From positions 1 through 64,000 of the forward strand of contig CAZVUD010000002.1 in NCBI GenBank assembly GCA_964629615.1: a DNA stretch of 64,000 nt, read 5' to 3'. Position numbers and translations under genes: made by a program. The notes below the pieces were generated by a model. That model saw only the letters and a list, made by a program, of their open reading frames with translations, searched no databases and was not told where the DNA came from. The stretch comes from SVTX01 sp964629615. GTDB lineage: Bacteria; Bacillota; Clostridia; Oscillospirales; CAG-272. Positions 16,658 through 25,881 of the stretch are shown here, piece by piece (position 1 is the stretch's first letter; the number at the start of each line of letters is the position of its first letter).

Positions 16658-19057
16658 TTATACGGATAGAGAGCTGTAATTTGCCGCGTCGCAAGCATAT
16701 ATCGGCATAGTGACGCTCTCGCTTGTCTTGCTGTCTGCCATTACAAGGGCGGCATCAAGCACCTCGCGTACGTTCCTTACGGGAATGAATGCCATGTTTT
16801 CCTTTACGGCGTCGTCCAGCTTCCGGATATCCTTTACATTGTCATGCGGTATTATAACTGTCTTGATGCCTGCGCTGTATGCAGCCATGGTCTTTTCACG
16901 AAGACCGCCTATGGCAAGCACGTTTCCGCGCAGAGTTATCTCGCCTGTCATGGCGATGTCGCGGCGTACGGGAATATTTGACAGTGCACTTATAAGTGAC
17001 GTCAGAATGGTAACGCCTGCAGAGGGACCGTCCTTTGGAATTGCTCCCTCGGGAACGTGTATATGCACGTCCTTGTTTTTATAAAAATCTGTTTCGATGC
17101 CGTAGTCCGAGGCTATCATGCGCGCACAGCTGAGGGCTATCCTTGCCGATTCCTTCATGACATCGCCAAGGTTGCCTGTGAGCTCAAGCTTGCCGCTTCC
17201 GTCAAGTATGGCTACCTCTATCTTAAGAAGATCTCCGCCGACCTGCGTGTAGGCAAGTCCGTTTGTCGTACCGATCTCATCGCACGGCGAGATGCGCTCG
17301 GGTATGACCTTTACTTCGCCGAGAAATTCCTTCAGGTTCTCACTCTTTATGGATATAGCCTTTGCATTTTGATTTATAACGCAAAGAGCCGCTTTTCTGC
17401 ATATCGCGGCGATCTCACGCTCAAGATTGCGGACGCCCGACTCTCTTGTGTAAGAGTCGATGATGTCGCAGATCGCGCTGTCCTGTATCTTAAGCACTCT
17501 CTTTGAAAGCCCGTGCTTCTTTAATTGCTTCGGAATAAGGTGGTTCTTTGCAATAGCGAGCTTTTCGCTCTTTGTGTATGTGTCTATGTGTATTATCTCC
17601 ATCCTGTCTATGAGAGGGCGGGGAATAGTGTCAAGGGTGTTTGCCGTGGCTATGAATATGCAGTCCGAGAGGTCAAAGGGCAATTCTATGAAATGATCTC
17701 TGAATACCTTGTTCTGCTCGGGATCGAGCACCTCAAGCAATGCGCTTGCAGGATCTCCCCTGCCGTCGTTTGCCAGCTTATCTATCTCGTCAAGAAGTAT
17801 GAGGGGATTTCGTACGCCTGCCTGCGATATGGCAGCCATTATGCGTCCGGGCATAGCTCCGACATAGGTCTTTCTGTGACCGCGTATGTCTGCCTCATCT
17901 CTGACGCCGCCGAGTGAAACGCGGACATATTTGCGCTTCATGGCTGTTGCAAGAGAGGATGCGATAGAGGTCTTACCCACACCGGGAGGACCCTCAAGGC
18001 AGATGATCTGCCCCTTAAGATCGGGATTTAATTGCTTTACTGCGAGGAATTCCAATAATCTTTCCTTTACCTCGCAAAGACCCTCGTGATCGCGGTCAAG
18101 TATGCTCCTTGCATCCTCAACATTGCTCCTGTCCTTTGTAGCCTTGCTCCAAGGAAGCTCAAGGCATGTGTCGAGATAATTTGACAGTACTGTGCTTTCA
18201 GCCGAGCCGAAGGGTGCACGGGAGAGCTTTTCGGCATCCTTGTGGAGCTTTTCTTTTACTTCCGTGGGAGCCTTCAGGGCAGATATACGCCTGTGGTATT
18301 CGTCAATCTCGGGATCGCCGCCGCCAAGCTCGTCCTGTATGACCTTCATCTCCTCACGAAGATAGTAGTCGCGCTGTGATTTTGCTATACGCTCCTGAGT
18401 TTTCTTGTTCAAGGAGGACTGCATCTTAAGTATCTCTATCTCGTAGTCGAGTATGGAGAGCACGGCGTCTATCCTCTGGTAGGGATCGAATATGTGCAGT
18501 ATATCCAATTTATCCGTGTATTTAAGTATTATGTTGGATGCGATAAAGTCGGCAATGAGAGCAGGATTTGACATGCTGCGGACGGTTTTTGATATATCCT
18601 TCGGAAGTCCCGGGACAAGACGGGTGATCTTTTCTACCGCATCTGTCATCTTGCGCTTGTAGGCTTCACCCTTAAGACCGCCGTTATCCACAAGGGATAC
18701 TGTCTTGCTTATGATCTCGCATGTGAGATATTTTCCCGTCATCGTCTGTGACTTTACCATGGCTCTTGAATAGCCCTCTGCTACCACTCTCGTCGTACCG
18801 TCGCCCGATTTTACGAGCTGCTTGATCTTTATGATCGTGCCTACATCGAAAAGCGCGTTATTTCCGTCGCTGTCAACTATTATCGGTACAGCCACGGCAA
18901 AAAGCGAGCCCTTTGCCGCCTCGCGTGCGGCTTCCTCTGAATTATAGCTGTCCGCTTTGACTTCAAAATTTATTATTTCGGAAGGGAATGCAACAGTCCC
19001 GTCCAGCGCAATGAGCGGCAGGGACAGCACTTCTGCCTTTTCTGTGAGTTCTGACAT
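16658..19057 (-). CDS. lon: ATP-dependent protease Lon
   Basis: 799 residues: an N-terminal LON substrate-binding domain (1-205), a coiled-coil segment, an AAA+ module with GPPGVGKTS and LILLDEID, and the C-terminal serine protease domain with the Ser679/Lys722 dyad (KDGPSAG and LREKT). Degrades misfolded and regulatory proteins. The start is preceded by a short leader and an extended -10 promoter at 19153-19161. First gene of the ten-gene minus-strand array. Confidence 0.96.
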   Translation of the reverse strand: MSELTEKAEVLSLPLIALDGTVAFPSEIINFEVKADSYNSEEAAREAAKGSLFAVAVPIIVDSDGNNALFDVGTIIKIKQLVKSGDGTTRVVAEGYSRAMVKSQTMTGKYLTCEIISKTVSLVDNGGLKGEAYKRKMTDAVEKITRLVPGLPKDISKTVRSMSNPALIADFIASNIILKYTDKLDILHIFDPYQRIDAVLSILDYEIEILKMQSSLNKKTQERIAKSQRDYYLREEMKVIQDELGGGDPEIDEYHRRISALKAPTEVKEKLHKDAEKLSRAPFGSAESTVLSNYLDTCLELPWSKATKDRSNVEDARSILDRDHEGLCEVKERLLEFLAVKQLNPDLKGQIICLEGPPGVGKTSIASSLATAMKRKYVRVSLGGVRDEADIRGHRKTYVGAMPGRIMAAISQAGVRNPLILLDEIDKLANDGRGDPASALLEVLDPEQNKVFRDHFIELPFDLSDCIFIATANTLDTIPRPLIDRMEIIHIDTYTKSEKLAIAKNHLIPKQLKKHGLSKRVLKIQDSAICDIIDSYTRESGVRNLEREIAAICRKAALCVINQNAKAISIKSENLKEFLGEVKVIPERISPCDEIGTTNGLAYTQVGGDLLKIEVAILDGSGKLELTGNLGDVMKESARIALSCARMIASDYGIETDFYKNKDVHIHVPEGAIPKDGPSAGVTILTSLISALSNIPVRRDIAMTGEITLRGNVLAIGGLREKTMAAYSAGIKTVIIPHDNVKDIRKLDDAVKENMAFIPVRNVREVLDAALVMADSKTSESVTMPIYACDAANYSSLSV

Positions 19058-19152
19058 ATATGTATCTCCGATTATGTGAATTATATTTAAAATTTAATGT
19101 GATATGCGTGCGCAAATCAGTATAGTGCGCCCATAAATCTATCAATTAGTAT

Positions 19153-19161
19153 ATTATAGCA
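19153..19161 (-). promoter_or_regulatory. Extended -10 promoter of lon
   Basis: On the minus strand TGCTATAAT is an extended -10 element (TGnTATAAT). A weak -35, TGGAAA, lies 18 bp upstream. The predicted leader is about 90 nt. I saw no HrcA (CIRCE) or CtsR site. Confidence 0.6.
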
Positions 19162-19238
19162 CAAAGTTGCTTTAATTTCCATAGTTTTTTCAGAATATTT
19201 ACAATTTGTCATTATATTTAAAAATATAAACAGAAAAT

Positions 19239-19346
19239 AAAAAAAGCACGGTATGTGAAAATACGAGCTTGACGTCATCAGCTTGGCGTTCCGTATTCTG
19301 AACATTTCCGTGCAATTAATATTGCGCGACGGTCATATGCCGTCGG
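19239..19346 (-). ncRNA. Candidate small RNA between lon and infC
   Basis: A complete transcription unit of about 108 nt on the minus strand, separate from lon. The promoter lies at 19381-19353. A 5' hairpin CGACGG..CCGTCG (19345-19327) is followed by a single-stranded AT-rich linker. A long imperfect hairpin (19313-19246) then has closing stem GCACGG/CCGTGC, internal stem AATACG/CGTATT and an apical AGCT..AGCT stem around GACGTC. It ends with seven U (19245-19239). No start codon with a ribosome binding site is visible. I do not recognise it as SRP RNA (no GGAAGGAAGCAG tip), 6S, tmRNA or RNase P. Confidence 0.65.
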
Positions 19347-19352
19347 AATTAT

Positions 19353-19381
19353 ATTATATATCAAAATTCGACTTTTGTAAA
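19353..19381 (-). promoter_or_regulatory. Promoter of the candidate small RNA
   Basis: On the minus strand TTTACA (19381-19376), a 17-bp spacer and TATAAT (19358-19353) form a near-consensus promoter with a predicted start near 19346, directly at the first hairpin. Confidence 0.7.
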
Positions 19382-19614
19382 TATTCAAATTGCACGATAT
19401 TTTGATTAAAATTTCGTCACTTTTGATAGCATGAAGAATTTTACCCCGAAATGTCATACTTCTTTTTGTGCAAGTTGCTATGACTTTCGTGCATTATGCA
19501 AAAAAATGCGTATGTAAAATTGTCGATCGCGGCAATATAAGTATATCTCGCCGATGAACTTTCGCGGCGATTTCCCGGAATTTTGAGAATTTTTAAAAAA
19601 ATTTTATTTTGCTA

Positions 19615-19643
19615 TTGACAAAACCGATCTTTCGTGATATAAT
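19615..19643 (+). promoter_or_regulatory. Promoter of the infC-rpmI-rplT operon
   Basis: TTGACA (19615-19620), a 17-bp spacer and TATAAT (19638-19643) match the sigma-A consensus exactly. Confidence 0.9.
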
Positions 19644-19649
19644 ACCTAA

Positions 19650-19820
19650 GAATAAAGCGAAGTCCCATGCTTCCACCCTGCCGAAAAGTCGAGCAGTGGT
19701 CAATAACTGTCCTCTTTTGTCATTACTTTAGGGGAACGTGCGCACGGGAGCTTGGCTTCGGTGTGCTTTTTGTTTTTAAAAGCACCCGAACGAACAAATA
19801 TTATTATTCAAAATTTCATT
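19650..19820 (+). promoter_or_regulatory. L20-type leader with attenuator upstream of infC
   Basis: A 5' leader of about 185 nt precedes infC. It contains a hairpin with arms GCAC-GGAGC and GCTTC-GTGC (19742-19766) followed by TTTTTGTTTTT, an intrinsic terminator within the leader. In Bacillus the leader of this operon is bound by ribosomal protein L20, which promotes premature termination. Position, length and terminator agree; I could not verify the conserved pseudoknot by eye. Confidence 0.65.
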
Positions 19821-19835
19821 TGGAGGTGAATAACC

Positions 19836-20372
19836 ATAGCAGCGAATAACGCAAAAGATACCCTCATAAATGAGGAGATCGATTTTCCAAAGGTACGTGT
19901 TATTGGTTCTGACGGAGAGCAGCTCGGTATGATGAGCTCTGACGATGCACTTGAATTGGCATACGGAAAGGGATCTGACCTTGTCCTTATGTCCGCACAG
20001 GCAAATCCGCCCGTGTGCAAGATCATGGATTACGGCAAATATTGCTTTGAACGTGACAAGCGCGAGAAGGAAGCCAAGAAGAAACAGCAGACAGTGGAGC
20101 TTAAAGAGATACAGCTTTCACCGCACATCGATACTCATGACTTTGAAACCAAGGCACGCCACGCCAAGAGATTTCTTGAAAGCGGCAACAAGGTAAGAGT
20201 AGTTATGAAATTCCGTAACAGAGAGATGAGTCACCTTGCAATAGGCAGGGAGATCATAGACAGATTCGGCGAGTCCTGCTCTGAGGTGGGAACTGTTGAC
20301 AAGAAGCCCTCGATAGACGGCAGAGTGATGAGTATGGTTATTTCTCCGATAAATCAGAAATCGGCAAAATAA
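19836..20372 (+). CDS. infC: Translation initiation factor IF-3, AUA start codon
   Basis: 178 residues from an ATA codon at 19836, placed seven bases after GGAGGTG. From there the frame reads AANNAKDTLINEEI and runs without a stop into the usual IF-3 core (VRVIGSDGEQLG, PPVCKIMDYGKY, KARHAKRFL, VVMKFRNREM). The first ATG (19929) would remove about 31 conserved residues, so it is not the start. IF-3 genes are known for AUU-type starts, which let IF-3 repress its own synthesis by rejecting non-standard start codons. First gene of infC-rpmI-rplT. Confidence 0.93.
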   Translation: MAANNAKDTLINEEIDFPKVRVIGSDGEQLGMMSSDDALELAYGKGSDLVLMSAQANPPVCKIMDYGKYCFERDKREKEAKKKQQTVELKEIQLSPHIDTHDFETKARHAKRFLESGNKVRVVMKFRNREMSHLAIGREIIDRFGESCSEVGTVDKKPSIDGRVMSMVISPINQKSAK

Positions 20373-20442
20373 TATTTGTTACAAAAAAGTAAGCATAAGC
20401 ACAAGCGTCAGACGGACGCTTAAGAAAGGAAGTAGGATTAAA

Positions 20443-20637
20443 ATGGGAAAGATTAAGACACATAAGGCTTCTGCCAAGAGATTTTCCACAACAGGAACAG
20501 GTAAGGTTAAAATGAACCACACGAACCGCCGTCATAAGCTCGGTCTTAAGACAGCAAAGAGAAAAAGACAGCTTCGCGGTGGCGCAATGATGAGTGAGGC
20601 TATGGCTCCCAACATCAGAAAGCTTATCCAGAAGTAA
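20443..20637 (+). CDS. rpmI: 50S ribosomal protein L35
   Basis: 64 residues, highly basic, with the family pattern KIKTHKASAKRFSTTGTGKVK and RQLRGGAMMSE. The start follows GAAAGGAAG. The 70-bp space after infC holds a small hairpin AAGCGTC/GACGCTT (20403-20421) that may space translation. Confidence 0.97.
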   Translation: MGKIKTHKASAKRFSTTGTGKVKMNHTNRRHKLGLKTAKRKRQLRGGAMMSEAMAPNIRKLIQK

Positions 20638-20739
20638 TCTGTTCTGAAATTTTCGGCTCGTAAAGAGCAAACGCACTGTCGAAAGACAAAACAACATTAA
20701 TTATTTGCCCGCACGCAATGCGGTATGGAGGATTAGAAA

Positions 20740-21093
20740 ATGGCAAGAATTAAAGGCGCGCTTATGACACGCAAGAGAAGAAAAAAGATGTTAAAGGCTG
20801 CTAAGGGCTATTGGGGTGCAAAATCCAAGCACTTCAAGATGGCTAAGCAGGCTGTAATGAAGAGCGGCAACTATGCATTCGTAGGTCGCAAGCAGAAGAA
20901 GAGAGATATGCGCAGACTTTGGATCACAAGAATCTCTGCTCAGGCAAAGGTTTGCGGCATGAACTACTCTACATTTATGAACGGTCTCAAGAAGGCTAAC
21001 ATAACACTTAACAGAAAGATGCTTGCAGAACTTGCAGTTTCCGATAAGGAAGCGTTTGCAGCTCTCGTTGAGCAGGCTAAGGCTGCTCTTTGA
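20740..21093 (+). CDS. rplT: 50S ribosomal protein L20
   Basis: 117 residues. ARIKGALMTRKRRKKMLKAAKGYWGAKSKHFKMA and the C-terminal globular part (LWITRISAQAKVCGMNYSTFMNGL) are canonical. It binds 23S rRNA early in assembly and, in Firmicutes, the infC leader as an autogenous repressor. Last gene of the operon, followed by a terminator. Confidence 0.97.
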   Translation: MARIKGALMTRKRRKKMLKAAKGYWGAKSKHFKMAKQAVMKSGNYAFVGRKQKKRDMRRLWITRISAQAKVCGMNYSTFMNGLKKANITLNRKMLAELAVSDKEAFAALVEQAKAAL

Positions 21094-21104
21094 GTCTGAC
21101 ATAT

Positions 21105-21130
21105 AAAACCCGAGTGTTGCTCGGGTTTTT
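21105..21130 (+). terminator. Terminator of infC-rpmI-rplT
   Basis: AAAACCCGAG (21105-21114), loop TGTTG, CTCGGGTTTT (21120-21129) and a T-run lie 12 bp after the rplT stop. Confidence 0.9.
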
Positions 21131-21329
21131 GTCATACATAGGGGTATTTGCGCAGACGCAAAAAATGCCCTTTACTCGCGAAATTTCTCATAAAATCTCG
21201 CAAAAATGAGATATTTCTACTATATTTATTATAAAATTCAAATCAAATCATCAGCTTTTCATTTTGCATATTTTGCAAAATATGTGAATGATATGTAAAA
21301 AAATTCTGACAAAAACGGAGAGAAATACG

Positions 21330-22172
21330 ATGGGCAGGATAGAAAACATCACCTCAAGACAGAATAAGACAGTATCCCTCCTGTCGGCTCTCGACTTAAA
21401 AAAGGCAAGGGACAAGGAAGAGCTTTTCAAGATTGACGGGGTCAAGCTCGTGTGTGAGGCTTACAAAAACGGTGCGGATATCGTTTGTTGCGCCCTGCGT
21501 GAGGATGAGGCGGAGAATGTTGCAGATAAGGCAAGGTCACTTTACGGCGTGGATATATTTTCGCTTGACTGCAAGATCATAACCGTTCCGTCATCTGTGT
21601 TTGAGCGCCTCACCGACGAGAAGGCTCCCGAGGGCATCGTGTGCGCTGTCCGATACATGAAGGACATGCACAGAAGCATTACACATAAAGATATATGCGC
21701 CGATATGCACGAAAGGATACTGTTGCTTGAATCTGTGCGCGACCCCTCAAATGTGGGCGCGATCATAAGATCTGCGGCGGCGTTTGGAGTGGACAGGATC
21801 ATAATGAGCAGTGACTGTGCCGATATATACAACCGCAAGACCCTTCGCGCATCCATGGGAAATCTGTTCCTTATGCGCATAGATACCGTTGACAGCATTC
21901 AGAATGCGATCGCGGCTCTTCGGGATATCGGTATGCACGTGTATGCGGCGGCACTTGACTCAGAGTCTGTAAAGCTCGGCTCGTCAAGTCTGCAAAAGCC
22001 CTGCTGTGCGGTCATAGGAAACGAGGGTCACGGGCTGTCAAGAGAAGTAATAGACGCCTGCGACGGAACCCTATATATACCTATGTCGGACGGCGTTGAG
22101 TCACTTAATGCGTCTGTTGCGGCGTCTGTCATAATGTGGGAGCTTTTCGGACGCGAAAATAAGTCAGTCTGA
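21330..22172 (+). CDS. SpoU/TrmH-family RNA 2'-O-methyltransferase
   Basis: 280 residues. An N-terminal L30e-like substrate-binding domain (about 1-105) precedes the knotted SPOUT domain with motif 1 LLLESVRDPSNVGAIIRSAAAFGVDRIIMS, motif 2 CAVIGNEGHGLSREVID and motif 3 IPMSDGVESLNASVAASVIMWEL. It methylates a ribose in rRNA or tRNA; the exact target is not evident. GGAGAG places the start at ATG 21330, not at the upstream in-frame ATG 21288. The neighbourhood next to rplT is common for this family. Confidence 0.92.
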   Translation: MGRIENITSRQNKTVSLLSALDLKKARDKEELFKIDGVKLVCEAYKNGADIVCCALREDEAENVADKARSLYGVDIFSLDCKIITVPSSVFERLTDEKAPEGIVCAVRYMKDMHRSITHKDICADMHERILLLESVRDPSNVGAIIRSAAAFGVDRIIMSSDCADIYNRKTLRASMGNLFLMRIDTVDSIQNAIAALRDIGMHVYAAALDSESVKLGSSSLQKPCCAVIGNEGHGLSREVIDACDGTLYIPMSDGVESLNASVAASVIMWELFGRENKSV

Positions 22173-22219
22173 CATTTTAACTATTTGTCTTATCAAGGGA
22201 TACAGAAAGGAGCAGATCT

Positions 22220-23527
22220 ATGAAACGCGATCAGCTGTGGGTATGGCTCTCGCTCATTCTCGGGGCGGGAAACAAGGAATTTCAGACACTTTGGGAAGAG
22301 TTTGGAAGCATCGACGGCATATATGAGGCAGATCATGACGGATATATATCCTGCAATATCAGCGAAAGGCTGTCGGAAAGGCTTTCCGATAAAGGACTTT
22401 CGGCGGCAAGAGAGATCTGCGCTTACTGTGAGCGAAATGGCGTTGGACTGCTTGCGTTCGACGATCCCATGTATCCGTCCAGCCTTAAAGGACTTAAGGA
22501 TCCGCCCGTGCTTCTTTACTTCATGGGTCAGCTTCCGAATTTCAACCGTGAGCTTTGCATTTCTGTCGTTGGAACACGTAAGATGAGCGAATACGGAATG
22601 AATACGGCGTATAAAATAGCCTATGAGATGGCGGCTGCAGGTGCTGTCGTGGTCAGCGGCATGGCGCTCGGTATCGACGGAGTGGCAGCTTGCGGCGCTA
22701 TATCCGCAGGAGGAAAAACTGTAGCTGTGCTCGGCTCGGGCATAGATGTCATATATCCCCGTGAGCATACGACACTGTATCGAATAATCACGCATAACGG
22801 CGCGGTGATCACTGAATTTCCGCCCTCGACTTCACCCAGCGGAATAAATTTTCCCATGCGAAACAGGATAATCAGCGGTCTGTCGCAGGGAACACTTGTC
22901 GTTGATGCCGACACAAACAGCGGCGCGATGATAACGGCGAAGAATGCAATATTGCAGGGACGCGACATATATGCAGTCCCGGGAAATATAGATGCACGCA
23001 ACACGTCGGGAACGAATATGCTTATTCGTGACGGAGCGCAGGCTGCGCTTTCGGGAAAAGACATAATTAAAAACTATGCTTATATCTACAAGGACAGCAT
23101 AAATATGCTCGCGCTCTCGCGTGCTCAGAAAAGCTCTGATATCGATATGCGCGCCGTGCGCGACATGGAGATAAGCATTAGATACGTAAAGCGCGAGGAT
23201 AAAAAAGACATAGCACTGCCGCAGACATCTGACACCTTGATGGAACGACGCCGTACTGAAAAGGCACGCGAAGTCAAGAAAGACTCTGCACCTGCAAAGG
23301 AAGCAGCCAATGCGAAAAATGGCGGAGATAAGAGCATAGAGATACTGAATTCGCTGAGCGACAGGCAAAGAGCGATATTCAATGAGATACCGCTTGATAA
23401 GCCCATATCGGCAGACGGACTCATAAAGCTCGGATTTTCAATGGGTGAGATAATGTCGTCACTGACAGTCCTTGAGATAAAAGGACTTGTATCATCACTG
23501 CCGGGCGCACTATACATCAGAAAATAA
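22220..23527 (+). CDS. dprA: DNA processing protein DprA
   Basis: 435 residues. The Rossmann core is clear: VVGTRKMSEYG, VSGMALGIDGVAACGAI, VAVLGSGIDVIYPREH, FPMRNRIISGLSQGTLVVDADTNSG (in segments) and VPGNIDA. It loads RecA on incoming single-stranded DNA in transformation. A charged linker at about 320-370 leads to a C-terminal winged helix (LSDRQRAIFNEI.. KGLVSSLPGALYIRK). It precedes topA by 29 bp, as in many Firmicutes. Confidence 0.95.
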   Translation: MKRDQLWVWLSLILGAGNKEFQTLWEEFGSIDGIYEADHDGYISCNISERLSERLSDKGLSAAREICAYCERNGVGLLAFDDPMYPSSLKGLKDPPVLLYFMGQLPNFNRELCISVVGTRKMSEYGMNTAYKIAYEMAAAGAVVVSGMALGIDGVAACGAISAGGKTVAVLGSGIDVIYPREHTTLYRIITHNGAVITEFPPSTSPSGINFPMRNRIISGLSQGTLVVDADTNSGAMITAKNAILQGRDIYAVPGNIDARNTSGTNMLIRDGAQAALSGKDIIKNYAYIYKDSINMLALSRAQKSSDIDMRAVRDMEISIRYVKREDKKDIALPQTSDTLMERRRTEKAREVKKDSAPAKEAANAKNGGDKSIEILNSLSDRQRAIFNEIPLDKPISADGLIKLGFSMGEIMSSLTVLEIKGLVSSLPGALYIRK

Positions 23528-23556
23528 TTATTTTTATATATACGGAGTACAAAAAA

Positions 23557-25878
23557 ATGGCAAATCTTGTAATCATGGAGTCACCCTCAAAGGCAAATAC
23601 CGTAAAGAGCTATCTCGGCTCTAACTATAAGGTCATAGCTACGGTAGGTCATGTGCGTGACTTGCCGAAGTCTACCCTCGGAGTTGATATAGATAACGAT
23701 TTTGAAGCTCATTATATCAACATAAGAGGCAAGGGCGATATCATAAAAGAGATCAAAAAAGAGGCGAAAGCCGCAAATAAGATATTCCTCGCGACCGACC
23801 CTGACCGTGAGGGAGAGGCTATATCGTGGCATTTGGCAAATGTTTTGGGAATACCTATGGAAAAGACCATGAGAGTGACCTTCAACGAGGTCACAAAGAG
23901 CGTGGTAAAGAGTGCCATAAAGCAACCGAGACATATAGACATGAATGTGGTAAACGCACAGCAGACCCGAAGGATACTTGACAGGATCGTGGGCTACAAG
24001 CTCTCTCCGCTTCTCTGGAAGAATGTCAAGAGCGGTCTTTCGGCAGGAAGAGTGCAGTCTGTGGCAACGAGGATAATCGTTGAAAGGGAAAATGAGATCC
24101 GCTCGTTTGTTCCCGTGGAATATTGGACGATAGATGCAAGCCTTCTCTCAAAGGACAAAAAGAGCTTTAATGTAAGATTCTACGGCGACAAAAACGGAAA
24201 GATCAAGCTTGAGGATCAGGACACGACCATGAAGGTGGTGGATGCCGTTAAGAACGGTCAGTTTACCGTGTCATCTGTAAAGCGAGCTATGAGAACAAAG
24301 TCCCCGGCTCCTCCGTTCATCACATCTACTCTACAGCAGGAGGCTGCAAAAAAGCTCTCATTCCAGTCACAGAGGACCATGAGAGTAGCACAGGAGCTTT
24401 ACGAAGGAATAAATCTCGGAAACGAGAACGGCGGTGTTCAGGGTCTTATCACCTACATGCGTACCGACTCTCTCAGAGTATCAAGTGAGGCGCAGTCCTT
24501 GGCAAGAGAATTGATCGCGCAGAAATACGGTGACAGATATAACACTGAAGAACCAAGAGTCTATAAGACCAAGTCAGGTGCGCAGGATGCGCATGAGGCT
24601 ATACGTCCTTCAAACGTATGCCTTGAGCCGCAGAAGATAAGAGCCTACCTTACAGCTGATCAGTATAAGATATATAAGCTCATCTGGGAGAGATTCATAT
24701 CCAGCCAGATGCAGTCTGCACAGCTCTCCACACTTACCGTGGATCTTGATAATTCGGGATATGTATTCCGCACGGCAGGCTACACTGTAGCATTCCCCGG
24801 ATATATGGCTGTGTATGAGGAAGCAGAGGACGATCAGACCAAGAATGCGGATGAGCATAACGAGGAAAAGGACGCAAAGATCCCCGAGCTTTCCGAGGGA
24901 GATAAGCTTGACTTTTCTTCCATAGATCCTGCAAAGCATTTCACAGAGGCTCCGCAGAGATATAACGAAGCATCGCTTATCAAGTTCCTTGAGGAAAAGG
25001 GCATTGGACGTCCCAGCACGTATGCGACCATAATCACTACGATAATACAGAGAAATTATGTCAAGCGCGACGGCAAATCTCTCGTTCCCACATCTCTTGG
25101 CGAGATCACGAACGACCTCATGCTTGAAAACTTCAATTCCATAGTTGACTATAAATTCACTGCGGACATAGAGGATCACCTTGATGAGATAGAAAAGGGC
25201 GATGCGACCATGCTTGGTGTATTGCAGGATTTCTGGAGCGGCTTTGAGGTGCAGCTGTCCGAGGCTGAAAGCAAGCTCTCGGGTGCAAGTATAGAGATAC
25301 CTGTTGAGGAAACAGATATAATCTGCGAAAAGTGCGGATCGAGAATGGTGATAAAGAACGGCAGATACGGCAAGTTCGTTGCATGCCCGAATTACCCCCG
25401 TTGCCGCAACACAAAGCCCTTTGTGACCGATGCGGATAAGGAAAATGAGAATACGGGCGAAGTTGGATCCGAGGGTGATAAGGCAGGCGAAAAGAAGCTT
25501 GTTATAGCCGATACCAAGTGTGAAAAATGCGGTGCTGACATGGTTCTCAGAAGCGGCAGATTCGGAAGCTTCTATGCATGCATAAATTATCCTGCCTGCA
25601 AGACGACAAAGGCAAGAAGCAAGGATATAGGTGTCGCATGTCCCGTTTGCTCATCCAAGATAGTTATGAAATACGGCAAGAATAAGACGGTGTTCTACAG
25701 CTGTGAGAAATACCCCGAATGTAACTTCTCATCGTGGGATATGCCGACAGAGGAAAAATGTCCCTCTTGCGGTCATATGCTGTTCAGAAAGAAGGGCAAG
25801 TCGATGCTTGTGTGCCACGAGAAGGACTGCGGATATCAAAAGCCCTGCGAAACGGCAAAAACAGAGGACGGTCAGTAA
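23557..25878 (+). CDS. topA: DNA topoisomerase I (type IA)
   Basis: 773 residues. The TOPRIM domain starts at MANLVIMESPSKANTVKSYL and carries FLATDPDREGEAISWHL. The catalytic Tyr is Tyr300 in ITYMRTDSLRVS. The C-terminal region has at least four four-cysteine zinc-finger units (CEKCGSRM..CPNYPRC, CEKCGAD..CINYPAC, CPVCSSK..CEKYPEC, CPSCGHM..CHEKDC). It relaxes negative supercoils. The acidic insert near residues 425-440 is a loop. Confidence 0.96.
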   Translation: MANLVIMESPSKANTVKSYLGSNYKVIATVGHVRDLPKSTLGVDIDNDFEAHYINIRGKGDIIKEIKKEAKAANKIFLATDPDREGEAISWHLANVLGIPMEKTMRVTFNEVTKSVVKSAIKQPRHIDMNVVNAQQTRRILDRIVGYKLSPLLWKNVKSGLSAGRVQSVATRIIVERENEIRSFVPVEYWTIDASLLSKDKKSFNVRFYGDKNGKIKLEDQDTTMKVVDAVKNGQFTVSSVKRAMRTKSPAPPFITSTLQQEAAKKLSFQSQRTMRVAQELYEGINLGNENGGVQGLITYMRTDSLRVSSEAQSLARELIAQKYGDRYNTEEPRVYKTKSGAQDAHEAIRPSNVCLEPQKIRAYLTADQYKIYKLIWERFISSQMQSAQLSTLTVDLDNSGYVFRTAGYTVAFPGYMAVYEEAEDDQTKNADEHNEEKDAKIPELSEGDKLDFSSIDPAKHFTEAPQRYNEASLIKFLEEKGIGRPSTYATIITTIIQRNYVKRDGKSLVPTSLGEITNDLMLENFNSIVDYKFTADIEDHLDEIEKGDATMLGVLQDFWSGFEVQLSEAESKLSGASIEIPVEETDIICEKCGSRMVIKNGRYGKFVACPNYPRCRNTKPFVTDADKENENTGEVGSEGDKAGEKKLVIADTKCEKCGADMVLRSGRFGSFYACINYPACKTTKARSKDIGVACPVCSSKIVMKYGKNKTVFYSCEKYPECNFSSWDMPTEEKCPSCGHMLFRKKGKSMLVCHEKDCGYQKPCETAKTEDGQ

Positions 25879-25881
25879 TAT

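Noticed and set aside
19239..19346. SRP RNA or 6S RNA for the small RNA candidate
   Set aside because: The SRP tip GGAAGGAAGCAG is missing, and the length and open bubble of 6S RNA do not fit.
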